Positions 30,972-41,277 are shown, counted from the stretch's first letter. The stretch is DNA of 64,000 nucleotides from Notospermus geniculatus (GCA_002633025.1 NMRB01000399.1:253274-317273); one strand, 5' to 3'. Numbers and translations are program-made. The notes: generated from the sequence alone by a model not told the origin.

Positions 30972-31837
30972 AGGAAAACCATAACGTTGTTTTTTTAAAT
31001 AATAACTGCACTGTTGAAATCGAATTCTTAGGCGCCGAAAAAACTAGGTCTACGGTAGACCTAGGCCATGTAGGCCTACCGGTAGCCTAGCCTAGACCTA
31101 GCATGCCTGGAGCCTACATGTAGGTCTCAATCCAAACATCATGACTGCAGCCGCGTGTTGCTTACCAACACCAAGTCGCGTGTTGCTTTCAGTCAACAGC
31201 TAAACGAAGCAACAACGAGTCACGTGTTCGTTCTATCGGCTGCAGACCAGGTTCCGCTTGTTCCGTTATTTCCGCTGGTTCCGCTAATTCGACATGGCCT
31301 ACATACATGTGCCTCTCTTGTTGGTTCTGTTCGGGGAATATATTGCCTGAGCTTTCTTTCAAAACTCGAAATAATGAAAGACTGACGAATATCACTCAGG
31401 GAATTGTACTATCACTTGTTCTTCGTTCAATCAATTGTAATAATTTTGCCGACTGTGAACGAGAGTGAAAAGCGTCGACATTCCAATCAAGGGATGGTGG
31501 GCTGATCCTCCGTGGAGGAAAGAGTATACAGGGTGGTCCAAAAGAGCACAAGCATACTTCCACTTCCCAATGCAAAGAACTGCTGACAGCAATGGATGGA
31601 GAATTTTTCTAGAAGAAAGAAGACACCAAGCTACCCCGATTCCGTCCAGTGGTTAGAGTTCCCGACCCTATGTATTGTACGCGCGCCAGTCACCCATCCA
31701 CGTAGTGATCGCTCTCTACGTTGCTTAACTTCTTGCGCCTAGGCCAAAGCGCTAACCACTAGGCCATAAAGGAAATCCTCCATGGCCGGCGGGTTAACCT
31801 GTGCCATTATAGTAGCTGCAAGGGATTCAATGCACCC
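30972..31837. other. Unassigned, with SINE-like remnants
   Basis: 31598-31660 (TTTTCTAGAAGAAAGAAGACA) matches, reversed, the sequence beside the Ginger-like copies at 18440 and 26400. On the minus strand near 31769-31745, GGCCTAGTGGTTAGCGC resembles a tRNA box A. CAGGGTGGTCCAAAAGAGC at 31530 is a transposon-like terminus. No gene recognised. Confidence 0.45.
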
Positions 31838-33090
31838 TTTTTTTTATTTTTTTATTTTAAACTCTTTATTTAGTGCAAAACAAATACAAAACAAAACACC
31901 TAACATGTGATATACCGGTACATATTAACTATCGGTATTAATACAAGAGTTTTTTTTTTTTTTTTTTTAGTATTTGGCTATTACACCCTCACCCCTTTTC
32001 TAGTCCCTCCCCATCCAAACTGATTTACTGTAACCCTCTTTCAACCCTCCCCCCCCCCCCAATAGGTCTATCCCCCTTAGCTCATCACTCTATAATTGAT
32101 TACATCGATTTTCAAAGAAATTCTAAGATTGGGTCCCACTTTTCAGAAAAGGTGTCAACAGTTTTGTTTGTAAAAGATATTTCTAATTCTACTTGTTTTA
32201 TATATTTTATGATATATTTGTAATCTCTTAGGTCTGGTAGCACTTTTTTGTTTCTACAGTTGTGTATAAACCTTTTTGCTTTAAGTATCAAAGTGTGTAG
32301 AAGTAGATGATCTGTTCCATAAAATACAATTTCAGCGGTTATTGTTTTAGGTGTGAAGTGATTAATCCAAGTGTTAAAATCATCCCAAAACCGTTTTGTG
32401 ATCACACAATTCCAGAAGAGATGATGTATGTTTTCTTCGTGAACATTACAGAATGTGCACAGGTTGTTTGCTTGAATTTTCCATTTAGCCAACCAAAAAT
32501 TATTTACTAAAATATCATTGATAAACTTATATTGAAAATTTCTTGTGGCTGTGTCTAACTGATATTTATGACATCTTCTAAATATATTTTCTACTTTTTC
32601 TTCTTCCTTGATTTCCACATATTTAGCTGTTCTTAATTTTGGAATTTCTTTATGGTCTTTGTTTAACAATTGTTGATAAATGTAACGTGTTTGTGATAAT
32701 TCTAATTTTGTTTTTCCAACGGAGAGTATATGTAGGTTCTGATCTTTTAAGTTCTGTTGCCCTTGTTCAATCAGTTCAACTAGTTTGGGATTATTTTTAA
32801 TTCTATAAACAATACGATACCAATTAAACCACTCTTTCTGTGGGAGACCAAGGTCTTCAAATCTTTTTGTTTTCCCCTCCTTGTCAAATAAATCCCAGAC
32901 AATATTTATTCCATGATCACTAAAAGCTTTATAATAAATTGTTTTTTTTTGTATTTGAATATTTTTATTATACCAGATATAGAGTTCTTTAGTGGCTGTT
33001 TGTCCTACTTTAGACCAACTGTTCAATAGTTCGTGATAAAATTTTGGCACAATGCACCCTATTTTGCAAAACAAAACGTCGACGCCCTAA
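31838..33090 (-). mobile_element. 5'-truncated L1/Tx1-like LINE
   Basis: The minus strand holds an open 320-codon ORF2 C-terminus followed by about 270 bp of 3' region with C/G runs and poly(A) stretches (T-runs on the plus strand at 31950-31968 and 31839-31860). The element stops abruptly near 33090, as expected from incomplete target-primed reverse transcription. The intact frame implies a relatively young insertion. Confidence 0.82.
32112..33074 (-). CDS. LINE ORF2 C-terminal domain (fragment, open frame)
   Basis: 320 codons of the C-terminal part of a non-LTR retrotransposon polyprotein. The full protein, with N-terminal endonuclease and reverse transcriptase, copies the element's RNA into the genome. 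Residues 1-70 carry the post-RT segment typical of L1-like elements (HELLNSWSKVG, then IYYKAFSDHGINIVWDLFD). Near residues 185-230 lies the zinc-knuckle-like zf-RVT region, FQYKFINDILVNNFWLAKW followed by LCTFCNVHEENIHHLFWNC, with the Cys-x2-Cys and His/Cys residues in place. A conserved FWDDFNTWI follows. The catalytic RT motif and endonuclease are missing because the copy is 5' truncated, so it cannot move by itself. The start ATG is only the first in-frame Met after truncation. There are no internal stops. Confidence 0.85.
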   Translation of the reverse strand: MFCKIGCIVPKFYHELLNSWSKVGQTATKELYIWYNKNIQIQKKTIYYKAFSDHGINIVWDLFDKEGKTKRFEDLGLPQKEWFNWYRIVYRIKNNPKLVELIEQGQQNLKDQNLHILSVGKTKLELSQTRYIYQQLLNKDHKEIPKLRTAKYVEIKEEEKVENIFRRCHKYQLDTATRNFQYKFINDILVNNFWLAKWKIQANNLCTFCNVHEENIHHLFWNCVITKRFWDDFNTWINHFTPKTITAEIVFYGTDHLLLHTLILKAKRFIHNCRNKKVLPDLRDYKYIIKYIKQVELEISFTNKTVDTFSEKWDPILEFL

Positions 33091-33150
33091 TTTGCGGTTT
33101 TCCGGTAACTTCCATTTATAGGACGGTTGACTTTGCTTCAAAATAGCTCT

Positions 33151-33307
33151 GGGCCCGGTTGCACAAAACTCACGATAGCGCTAACTTGGTGTTAGCGCTA
33201 GCTTTATGTTAAATGACGTAAAAATCCATTGTCTTTTTAAGTCACTTAACATAAAGTTAGCGCTAACACCAAGTTAGCACTTACATGAGTTTTGTGCAAC
33301 ACAGCCC
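33151..33307. mobile_element. MITE with GGGCCCGGTTGCACAAAAC ends
   Basis: GGGCCCGGTTGCACAAAACT and AGTTTTGTGCAACACAGCCC frame longer arms that include AGCGCTAACTTGGTGTTAGC and its complement. The whole 157 bp is nearly a perfect palindrome. The target duplication is not clear. Confidence 0.82.
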
Positions 33308-33385
33308 TGGAGCTAAAACTACTAGCGCTAAATCAGTGGGGTTATCCGAGGAAATTCTCTGTCTATTCGTACTTGTGCGATAGTA

Positions 33386-33926
33386 TAGGGAGGTTTCGGA
33401 AGCACCCGGTTAGGCCATGCGACGACGCAATCTCGTACCCAGAGATTCGTTACGCTCGGGCCGAGGTTGATGGTCGCTGCACAAATCTCTGGAGACGGCT
33501 AGCCATTTCACGCCTTAGGTGTGATTTTTGGTATCGTGCAATTTTAGACCGAATTTTAACCACAAATGCACTGAAATGACTTGAGATGACTTGAGTATAA
33601 GATGTTACACACAAAAATGTCCTTAGAAAGGTTTTTTCGAGGGATCTGTTGCATTTATTGAGGAAAATCCACAGCACTACTCGGCGCACTGTATAAACTT
33701 GGAGTGAAGCGGGATGCGCTGTGTGTAACGCATTTGCCTTGCATTTTGGTTCCAGAAGCCACCGCTAGGGCTTAGCCGTCTCCAGAGATTAGTGTAGCGA
33801 CCATCAACCTCGGCCGAGCGTAACTAATCTCTGGGTACGAGATTGGCGACGACGTTTATCTATTGTTTGGGTATACCCACACACGTCGTCGTAGGGCCTA
33901 ACCGGGCGCTTCCGAAACCTCCCTAA
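33386..33926. mobile_element. Family C MITE split by a MULE-like MITE
   Basis: Ends TAGGGAGGTTTCGGAAGCAC and GGCGCTTCCGAAACCTCCCTA. The left arm stops at GCGACGACG, where a 418 bp insertion starts. The right arm resumes with the same nine bases. Confidence 0.85.
33428..33845. mobile_element. MULE-like MITE, about 75 bp TIRs, 9 bp TSD
   Basis: CAATCTCGTACCCAGAGATT and AATCTCTGGGTACGAGATTG begin arms that continue through CCGAGGTTGATGGTCGCT and TCTCTGGAGACGGCTA. GCGACGACG is duplicated on both sides (33419-33427, 33846-33854). Open frames of up to 95 codons cross the arms and are not genes. Confidence 0.9.
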
Positions 33927-34192
33927 TGTTATGCCTCCGGCTGCCTAGTATCCCCTGTATTTATTTGTCACAGGATTGAGGGTCTTGGTATCTCTCGAGT
34001 CTAATTCAGTGATGCCGATTCATCTGTAAATGGAGAGCTTTCGCACCCGCACGTTTAGGCGACCGGCTACATTTAGGTCATCAAATTTTGCGCTCTCGTG
34101 ACGTGTACACAAACGGTTAGAGAAAACATTATCCGTAACCAGTTCGCTGTACGTCGGAGAAAAATGGTTTGCGAAAAGTAACATACGGGAGA

Positions 34193-34403
34193 ATCCACCT
34201 TACCCCGACACGAGTCCAGGTCATAAAAATTTTGTGAGTTCTAATAATATCGTAATATAGAAGGGGTAGCATAATGGTAGATGGAGCAGCCTAGGTATAA
34301 TACAAGCTGTTCCAAGCTACCCCTTCTATATTACGGTATTATTAAAACTTAGACAATTTTTATGACATTGACTGGCGTCGAGGTAAGTTGGATTCTCCCG
34401 TAT
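34193..34403. mobile_element. Long near-palindrome around TAATATAGAAGGGGTAGC
   Basis: ATACGGGAGAATCCACCTTA at the left and TAAGTTGGATTCTCCCGTAT at the right continue inward through CATAAAAATT and ATAATATCGTAATATAGAAG to a centre of about 35 bp. It folds over more than 80 bp per arm. No target duplication was established. Confidence 0.75.
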
Positions 34404-34901
34404 TTTTATCAAAAGTCTCATTCCAACGGTGATCGGTATTTTGTTGGAGGACGTCCTATATCGGGGGTATTAGATATTATTACAAGGCGGTTGGGACTGA
34501 GTCTAGGGTGGAAATATGCTTCTGTGTTTTTGGGCCACCCTGTATTCCGAATGCGTTCTTATACCGTCGGCTTTCAAGCATTTCGCTACCGGGACTGCCG
34601 CTGAATATCGTGTGAGCTGTTCTCTGCACGCTTCACTTGGTAGTAACATTATTACGTTAAGGAAATCCCCGGAGATCTTCGCTTTCTTACAACGCGTACA
34701 AGGTCGCGTTTACCGATCTCCTGTCAGCTGAATGAAATTGAATGGGGTGATTCGAAAACGTGACGGAATTGTATTGACGGGCAGGCGAGTGGAGAGAGAG
34801 GAAGATTGGATGATAAGATTAAAGCTTTTTTACTATAAATTGAAACATTTCTAAGCGGTACGTCATGGTTCAAACTTGAACGCACTGGTGCATCTTGGAT
34901 G

Positions 34902-35283
34902 TAAGCAAATCGCTCGCGGGCTTTGTTTTGATTCTTGAGCGCCCTCTCATAGCGAGTGAATCTAGCCTCCAGGAAAAGCGGTGCTCCAGTCATATGAAAA
35001 CCTGTGCAAATATGCGAACGTGCACCTGGGACCAAGTTCCATTAAAAAATTGTTAAAATGGATGAATGACATTTTCAAATTCAGTCGGTCAAAATGTACA
35101 TTTTGTACTATTCACATTGATTTCGAAGCGGCAGATTTTGCAGAATACGCCTCCGAAGTTTGGCTGTCTAATGCATTTCCCATTAAACTAAAATCCTTCT
35201 TTGGCCTTTTTCTCAAAATGGCGCTTGATATTGAGGACCAACTGTCATGGCGCCCCAACGAACCCCGCGAGCGATTTGCTTTA
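34902..35283. mobile_element. Probable MITE with GCAAATCGCTCGCGGG ends
   Basis: TAAGCAAATCGCTCGCGGG and CCCGCGAGCGATTTGCTTTA are inverted ends of about 20-27 bp. The 109-codon plus-strand frame inside (34981-35310) has no motif I recognise. Confidence 0.6.
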
Positions 35284-35466
35284 AAGAAAGTAACAGTTTG
35301 CCATTCCTGATCCTGAAGTTGCTCCTCTTTCGTTTCGTTTTGGAATATTTTGATTTTTATAAGTGATTAAAGTTGATGATTTTTTCATATCCGCTGTGCC
35401 AGAGGAGAAAGTCCTAGAAATGCAAGAAATGCAAGTTTGCCATACAGTACCCTGCTTATGGTTATG

Positions 35467-35565
35467 GTATATTCGAATTTTCGTGGTCTCTGTATAGCCA
35501 TACTGCAATCCTTCGTTGAACAATAAAATCGGACATAGATTCCTTTCACACCGATGGAAGGCTAT
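35467..35565 (+). repeat. Repeat shared with 40310-40430
   Basis: GGTATATTCGAATTTTCGTG, CGCTGAACAATwAATA-like and TTTCACACCGAT words occur in the same order at both places, at about 75% identity. No ends identified. Confidence 0.5.
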
Positions 35566-35694
35566 TACATGTAAGCTATCATACTTTTTTTGCATAATTC
35601 GTTAGTAACCGTCAAATATTGAGACACAGAATAAAAAAATGATTCTTGAAAGCAATACTTGGCTTGGGTTCTTCAAAACACATTTAGCGCTATG

Positions 35695-35755
35695 TTGACG
35701 TTATCTCTAATGTGGCGGTAACTGAAATAGGCTCAATTGATGGAGATAACGTCAA
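35695..35755. other. Small hairpin, TTGACGTTATCTC arms
   Basis: TTGACGTTATCTC pairs with GAGATAACGTCAA over a loop of 35 bases. It lies immediately before the MITE at 35761. Confidence 0.6.
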
Positions 35756-35760
35756 AATAG

Positions 35761-35888
35761 TAGGGAGTTTTCGCAAGGTCCCCGGAACGCCAGCATGAAC
35801 GCCAAACCCATTGTTCGATGCCACGAAGGGAACACCGAACAAAAGGACGTTCGCGTTGGAGTTTCGGGGGCTTTGTGAAAACTCTATA
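35761..35888. mobile_element. MITE with TAGGGAGTTTTCGCAAGG ends
   Basis: TAGGGAGTTTTCGCAAGGTC and GGCTTTGTGAAAACTCTA are the ends. The arms continue through CCCCGGAACGCC and its partner GGAGTTTCGGGG. It resembles the TA-flanked families (TAGGGAG ends). Flanking TAG occurs on both sides. Confidence 0.75.
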
Positions 35889-35889
35889 G

Positions 35890-37030
35890 TGTCTTCTCGA
35901 GCAACCGGCCCCTGTAAATGTACTATAAAATCACGAAAGTGTGTCTACAGTTTAATAATTTCTGGTTAGGCCAAAAAATTGTCTGTTTCTTGTCCAGCAA
36001 CTCAGCGAAAATTGATGCGGGCATGCGAATTTTTTTTTTAATTTTCAAATAATGTTTTCCGTTTTCTTCATGGATGGGGAAATACCACCAGCAAACTATC
36101 TCTCTACATGTTTAAAGCACAGATTACATGAAAAATAAAGATGATTTCAAGTGATGAAGCATTTCTGTGCATTGTATAGAAGGCGCTGCGTAAGCAAAGT
36201 GGGAAAATGTGAAATTGGTGAAAAAAAAATTTCGATGCGGAGGGTCTGGGAATGAAGCGGGCGCGGACAAGAAACAAATACTTTTTTTTGGCCTTATTCT
36301 AGGAACACTTTGTCAAGAATATAACCGTTGACGTCACGCACGCTCTCCACAGCGCCTCATTTTAGTTGCGCATTTCCTCAATTTCAACTGTTCCAAGATC
36401 CAAAATCCGCACCCTGCAACAACACGGTGGGCCTTCCTTATCAATACATAGAGCAAACGACTCCGCCCGCAGCGTCAAAATTATATATCCGGCCCGTTTC
36501 CTGTCTTTTAGATATGTAACACGTTAGCTACTCACACCGGAAGTGTTTGGTGGCTCTGATGGAAACTTCCTTTCCGACTGCCTATAGCACTTCCGGTTGG
36601 ACGGGTGTAATTAATTCAGTAGAATGAGGGATATTACTAGAAGCCAGTGCTAACCGGAGGAGAGAGCCTATTACTGGGAAGCGGATGCGCCCTTTTGGCA
36701 CGCTACATTTCACAATGAGTGTCAAATTTCCTTGCAATGTACGCAGTATTGACAGAGGTACCGTACATGTACACAAAGTTGTGTAAATGTGGTGACGTCA
36801 TGCGACCTTGAATTTTGTGATGTACATGTATACTGTATCCGATGTGTTTAGTGGCCGCGGACGGGAAGACCCGTGTTTCAGTTCAGATACGGGTTTCTTG
36901 AAGCCCGGCAATTCATCGGTGTGACTGCAAAAAAACGGGGATTTTGTGTGTGGTTTTCTTTGGGGGCACTCAGTATAAACGCCTGTTCCTGTTTGATAAA
37001 AAGATTTTAGGAAAAGTATTCTTTAATAAA
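35890..37030. other. Mostly single-copy; promoter-like patch near 36.45-36.6 kb
   Basis: No repeats recognised apart from 36850-36955. At 36460-36600 CTCCGCCCGCAG, CACCGGAAGTG and CACTTCCGGTTG look like a GC box and two ETS-type sites. They are also inverted with respect to each other, so they could equally be arms of a short inverted repeat. No open frame with recognised similarity follows on either strand. Confidence 0.3.
36850..36955 (+). mobile_element. Fragment of the AGCCGTGGTTACAC MITE family
   Basis: GAAGACCCGTGTTTCAG, TCTTGAAGCCCGGCAATTCA and GCAAAAAAACGGGGATTTTG match the arms of the elements at 46703 and 56613. The other half is missing. Confidence 0.6.
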
Positions 37031-37033
37031 CTC

Positions 37034-37158
37034 ATTGGCTCAGATGAATAAAGACTATCAAATGCTTTACCTTCAGATTTGTACAGCATCGCCTAGTGCA
37101 TTTGTATTGCAAAATTCAAGTAAAAGCATTTACTAGTCTTTATTCATATGACCAATTG
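37034..37158. mobile_element. Small MITE, AATAAAGACTA arms
   Basis: ATTGGCTCAGATGAATAAAG and CTTTATTCATATGACCAAT, with ATGCTTTAC/AAAGCATTT further in, give arms of about 40 bp over 125 bp. Confidence 0.65.
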
Positions 37159-37159
37159 A

Positions 37160-38105
37160 AACGTCTCGCTTTGCCTGAAACATCACGATCTCTCACTCTA
37201 TGTATTAAGATACGAATCCTAGGCGCTGCCTTAAGGGTATACAAGTTCGTATTTCATACCGAACCTCATTTCACCAAAGTTACGCGTATCTCTACGAGCT
37301 AAGGTTCTTATCATCTATCATAAGAAAATTTATCCGCTCGAAAACTTATCCGCTACTGATCATTTGCTGCCTAGGAGCATTCCTTTATGCTATTTTTAGA
37401 ACGTCTTCTAATTTAAACCAAAATCCGAAACATCGGACGAAAGGCTTGCCGCGTGTCGGTGTTGCTTCTTTTGATGTGATTTTCAATACAGTCATTTGCA
37501 AAAGTTTAAGACATACCAATTTTCAATTTTGTTGTTTTTTCTGTCAGTGCCCTGCATTACATTATAAAATTGAATAATTACATAACATATTTTGGATTAC
37601 ATCTGAGTAGTAGTGTGAGCCGTTTGAGTATTGGGTTTTGCCGGAAGTTTTGTATGGCAGTTCATCAGTACAGCTATTTTAGTCCAGTGCAAAATGGGCG
37701 AAATAAAAGTCCCGTGGGATTTTTGATATGAAATTTGCCGAACTGTCTAAATAGGTAGAGAATGGCTTCCTGTACATGACAAACTTTGCCGACACTTCCA
37801 GAAATTCTTTTGATGGAAGTTACGGCCAACTGAATTTTTTGAACTGACTTTATCATTGGACCCAAGAACTGATCTTTGTACAGGAGAATGGGACACAATG
37901 TACAGCTAACTTTTGAACGATTGGATTTACACCCCATAAATGTGTTACCAACAAATAGAAATATGGGGCTTCGTAATCAAATAAGCATGTTTTAGTAGTT
38001 TTTAACTTGTTACTAAATTGGAAACGGCGTTTTTATGTATTTTGACCCATTTTATGTTAATTTACATAAAAACGTCATTTCTGATTACTTAACTACTGAA
38101 AACAA
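37160..38105. other. Unassigned; inverted pair near its end
   Basis: No gene recognised. AAACGGCGTTTTTATGTA and TACATAAAAACGTCATTT (about 38022-38080) form an AT-rich inverted pair, with outer GTAATCA/TGATTAC words, probably another MITE of about 140 bp. Confidence 0.4.
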
Positions 38106-38109
38106 TTAA

Positions 38110-38570
38110 GACGTAATGTATTCAGGGATATGGTTGGTACCACAAATATCGCCCGCTGCAAGAGCGTCTTTTAGCGTATGACGTTAGACCGATAGAGTTG
38201 CGGTGTATATTAGACTTTGAAATTTACCTTTCGTTTCCAATTCGTAGATACGAAGTGGGAATTTAAAAATTCAAGATGCACCATTACTCTCGGTCTTACA
38301 TGATATGCTAAAAGGCGCACTGGCAACAGGGATATTTGTGGTACCAACCATCTCCAGAAATACATTAGGCTTCCGTTACATAGAAGTATACGGTATACGA
38401 AACAGCCGGTAAACAATGGCTTCACGGTCGTGAATCCTCGGGAAGCCTTTGTTAACCGCCGTTTTCGTATACCGTATACTTCTATGTAACGGAAGCCTTA
38501 GGTCTTGGAAATGAAGTTGAATTGTGTATTTCGTACTTCGTGTTTCGTTAGATTTGCGAAACCTGGCTAA
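38110..38570. mobile_element. Family B MITE, left-truncated, with nested insertion
   Basis: Starts inside the left arm (GACGTAATGTATTCAGGG) and runs to the normal right end, GATTTGCGAAACCTGGCTAA. The sequence ATACATTAGG...TCTTGGAAATG is split by the element at 38368. Confidence 0.82.
38368..38497. mobile_element. PIF/Harbinger-like MITE, TTA TSD
   Basis: GGCTTCCGTTACATAGAAGT and ACTTCTATGTAACGGAAGCC are perfect ends, with arms of about 45 bp. TTA flanks both sides (38365-38367, 38498-38500). The uninterrupted family B copy at 3541 reads ACATTAGGTCCTGG, with a single TTA. A 3 bp TTA/TAA duplication is the hallmark of PIF/Harbinger. Confidence 0.93.
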
Positions 38571-38574
38571 TATT

Positions 38575-39805
38575 TAAAAAAAAGACGAATAGATGTGAAT
38601 TAAGTATGAGATGCAGGAGGAGGACTTAAATCCCAAGGACTCTATTTACTTCTACACTGACTGTACATCTGGGTGTACTGTAGCTGGCCGATGTGAAGCT
38701 TTCGGTACAGACCTAGAATTAGCGAATTCATCCTTATTTTTATCAGTCAATCCTCTTGTCACCTGATGTACTGATTCTCTTTCAAAACTCTAGCACCACT
38801 AATGCCGTGTGTACAGTCTTCAACAAAAGTAAACTGTGAATAGCAAATTGCGAATGGAGAAAAGAGAGAAGTTATTTTGGCGAGGACTGTAAGTAATCAT
38901 GGGCAGCAAAGGGAAAGAGAAAAATCTGCTTCTTGATAAGAGAAGGCGAAAATCCTGCACGGAACATTTTTCGTCTTTGTTGCAGGAAATAGAAGCTTTT
39001 TTCTCCCTGTTCTCATGCTGTGGTGGGAATGAAAGGGATTTTTCTTAATACCACTGGCAAGGAACCGCGCAGGAAAAGTAGAGCAGTGAATTGAATCCGT
39101 CCGAGCCGAGAGCTGGATGTGTTATCACGGACCGTTATTTGATGATTTTTTTATTTTTGTGTTTTCTTTACTTCTGTCCTTGTTACTAGTGGTAATTTCG
39201 AGAATAAACTGTGCCCGCCAATTGTCCTTGCGAAAGATTTAATTTCCGCTGATTCGTGGGCCAGGTGATTTACATGTGCGAACGTTTAGGAATAGTTCAT
39301 GCTCGATGAAATAGACCATTTCCCGCTTCTCCGGTGTTCTGTACACACAGAGCCTCGTTTCAGAGCTGGTGTCATGAACAGATAAAGTATGATTCACCCT
39401 AACTTCATCATGGGCAAAGTGCCAAGCTTGAAAATGTGCACACGTCAGCGGTGAATAATCCATGTCGCAGGGTAACTTGGTTTACTTTCCATGAGCCATA
39501 GCAAATCCAAGGTTGTGCTCAGTCAACTGGTAAATATTGTGGTTTGTGGTTTAATCATTGTATTCACTTGTGGTGTCTGTTGCAGAGGCCTGGCACTTTG
39601 CCCATGTTGAAGTTAGGGTGAACCATACTTTAGATTGGTGTCATGCCCAGCTGACGCTGCGCTATAAAAGGACATGCATTGCGAACGCAAACCGAAAAGG
39701 CATTCGGGCTACTTCGCTGATTTCCGGAATCTTGAAGTTACATGTCAGAATTCCGACAAATATGGCGGCCGAGACCTGTCCTAGTCTAACGAAGCGCTCC
39801 GAGGA
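38575..39805. other. Unassigned; local repeated phrase
   Basis: No gene recognised. AAGTGCCAAGCTTGAAAATG reversed near 39415 and GGCACTTTGCCCATGTTGAA near 39590 belong to two inverted relatives of the phrase GGCACTTTGCCCATGATGAA followed by GTTAGGGTGAATCATACTTT. Confidence 0.4.
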
Positions 39806-39809
39806 TAGG

Positions 39810-39990
39810 TGTAACGTGTTTGAAAACTCTCCATTTGTGAGTGTTGTCGTATACCGTCTGACGGCATATTATAAGCTGCGACTTGACAATACAAATAGGG
39901 GACACGCAGAGAAACGTGTCGATCTAATTGCCAGCGTTGCCCAAACAATAAGGGGACACACTGACATCGGAAACACTGGCAGATGTCTCA
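39810..39990. mobile_element. Ginger-like MITE
   Basis: TGTAACGTGTTTGAAAACTC at the left; interior CGTCTGACGGCATATTATAA and CCAAACAATAAGGGGACAC; degenerate right end CACTGGCAGATGTCTC. The left flank is ATAGG rather than CCGG. Confidence 0.65.
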
Positions 39991-40054
39991 TTGTCTGATA
40001 GGTATGACAGGAATCAACGTCCTAGGAATGCAAGTCCGCCAGACATTTGCCTGC

Positions 40055-40305
40055 TAAAGCATGGCGCACACGAGCGATTTTTTGAGCGATTTTCTAGGCG
40101 ACTAGCCTTGCGACTACAGGAGCGACTGAACATATTTTTAGTTTTTTTAGTTTTTTTGGACTCGTTTGCGACAAATGCTTCACTGGGAGATCAGTGATGT
40201 TGCGGATGACATAACTGATCGGCCTCAAAGGTAATTATCGCATGCGACCTAGTAGTCGCATCGGTAGTCGCCCCCATTTTAGTCGCTCGTGTGCGCCATG
40301 CTTTA
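40055..40305. mobile_element. MITE with AGCATGGCGCACACGAGCGA ends
   Basis: AGCATGGCGCACACGAGCGA and TCGCTCGTGTGCGCCATGCT are perfect 20 bp ends, flanked by TAA and TTA. The arms continue with related but diverged GCGACTA words. Probably of the TWA-target group. Confidence 0.85.
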
Positions 40306-40309
40306 GGTT

Positions 40310-40430
40310 ATATTCGAATGGTCATGGTCGCTATAGCCACACATGTATTCTAATCCCTCGCTGAACAATTAATAAGACCGGACTTTGATTCCAGGGGGAC
40401 TTTGATTCCTGTCACACCGACACATGCTTT
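40310..40430 (+). repeat. Repeat shared with 35467-35565
   Basis: TATATTCGAATGGTCATGGT and CCTCGCTGAACAATTAATA correspond to the earlier copy. GGACTTTGATTCC is locally doubled here. Confidence 0.5.
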
Positions 40431-40453
40431 TCATCGAGTTACTGACATCAGTA

Positions 40454-40711
40454 GGGCCTGATAGCCTAGTGGTTATTACGTCCGCTTACCAAGCGGCAGG
40501 TCCCGGGTTCGAATCCAGGCCCGGGCCTCAATCATGGGATTTCATTCCCGGCTCTTCAGTCCGTCGCATGGGACAGTAATCCGTGGTGCCTTGTACCTTG
40601 TGTCTTTGCAAGGGCAAGTAAAAGACCCCATCCAAGTGAGGAACATGAGTAGCTTGTGATGGCCTCCTCCGTACTTACCAGGGCCAATAATGCTATAGCG
40701 TCGGCCCTGAC
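40454..40711 (+). mobile_element. tRNA-derived SINE, cut by gap
   Basis: The head GATAGCCTAGTGGTTATTAC (box A-like) and CCCGGGTTCGAATCCAGG (box B) form a tRNA-like promoter; the anticodon stem CCGC/GCGG encloses TTACCAA. The T- and acceptor stems cannot both pair, so this is not a functional tRNA. The body contains GCAAGGGCAAGTAAAAGACC and the tail GGGCCAATAATGCTATAGCG. The family also occurs reversed at 4121-4494. Transcription would be by RNA polymerase III. Confidence 0.82.
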
Positions 40712-41277
40712 NNNNNNNNNNNNNNNNNNNNNNNNNNNNNNNNNNNNNNNNNNNNNNNNNNNNNNNNNNNNNNNNNNNNNNNNNNNNNNNNNNNNNNNNN
40801 NNNNNNNNNNNNNNNNNNNNNNNNNNNNNNNNNNNNNNNNNNNNNNNNNNNNNNNNNNNNNNNNNNNNNNNNNNNNNNNNNNNNNNNNNNNNNNNNNNNN
40901 NNNNNNNNNNNNNNNNNNNNNNNNNNNNNNNNNNNNNNNNNNNNNNNNNNNNNNNNNNNNNNNNNNNNNNNNNNNNNNNNNNNNNNNNNNNNNNNNNNNN
41001 NNNNNNNNNNNNNNNNNNNNNNNNNNNNNNNNNNNNNNNNNNNNNNNNNNNNNNNNNNNNNNNNNNNNNNNNNNNNNNNNNNNNNNNNNNNNNNNNNNNN
41101 NNNNNNNNNNNNNNNNNNNNNNNNNNNNNNNNNNNNNNNNNNNNNNNNNNNNNNNNNNNNNNNNNNNNNNNNNNNNNNNNNNNNNNNNNNNNNNNNNNNN
41201 NNNNNNNNNNNNNNNNNNNNNNNNNNNNNNNNNNNNNNNNNNNNNNNNNNNNNNNNNNNNNNNNNNNNNNNNNNNNN
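40712..41277. other. Assembly gap (566 N)
   Basis: Starts just after the SINE tail GTCGGCCCTGAC. Nothing can be said about the content; open frames that cross it are artefacts. Confidence 0.98.

Noticed and set aside
40454-40528. Functional tRNA gene
   Set aside because: Box A and B are present but T- and acceptor stems cannot pair together and a SINE body follows; same family reversed at 4121.
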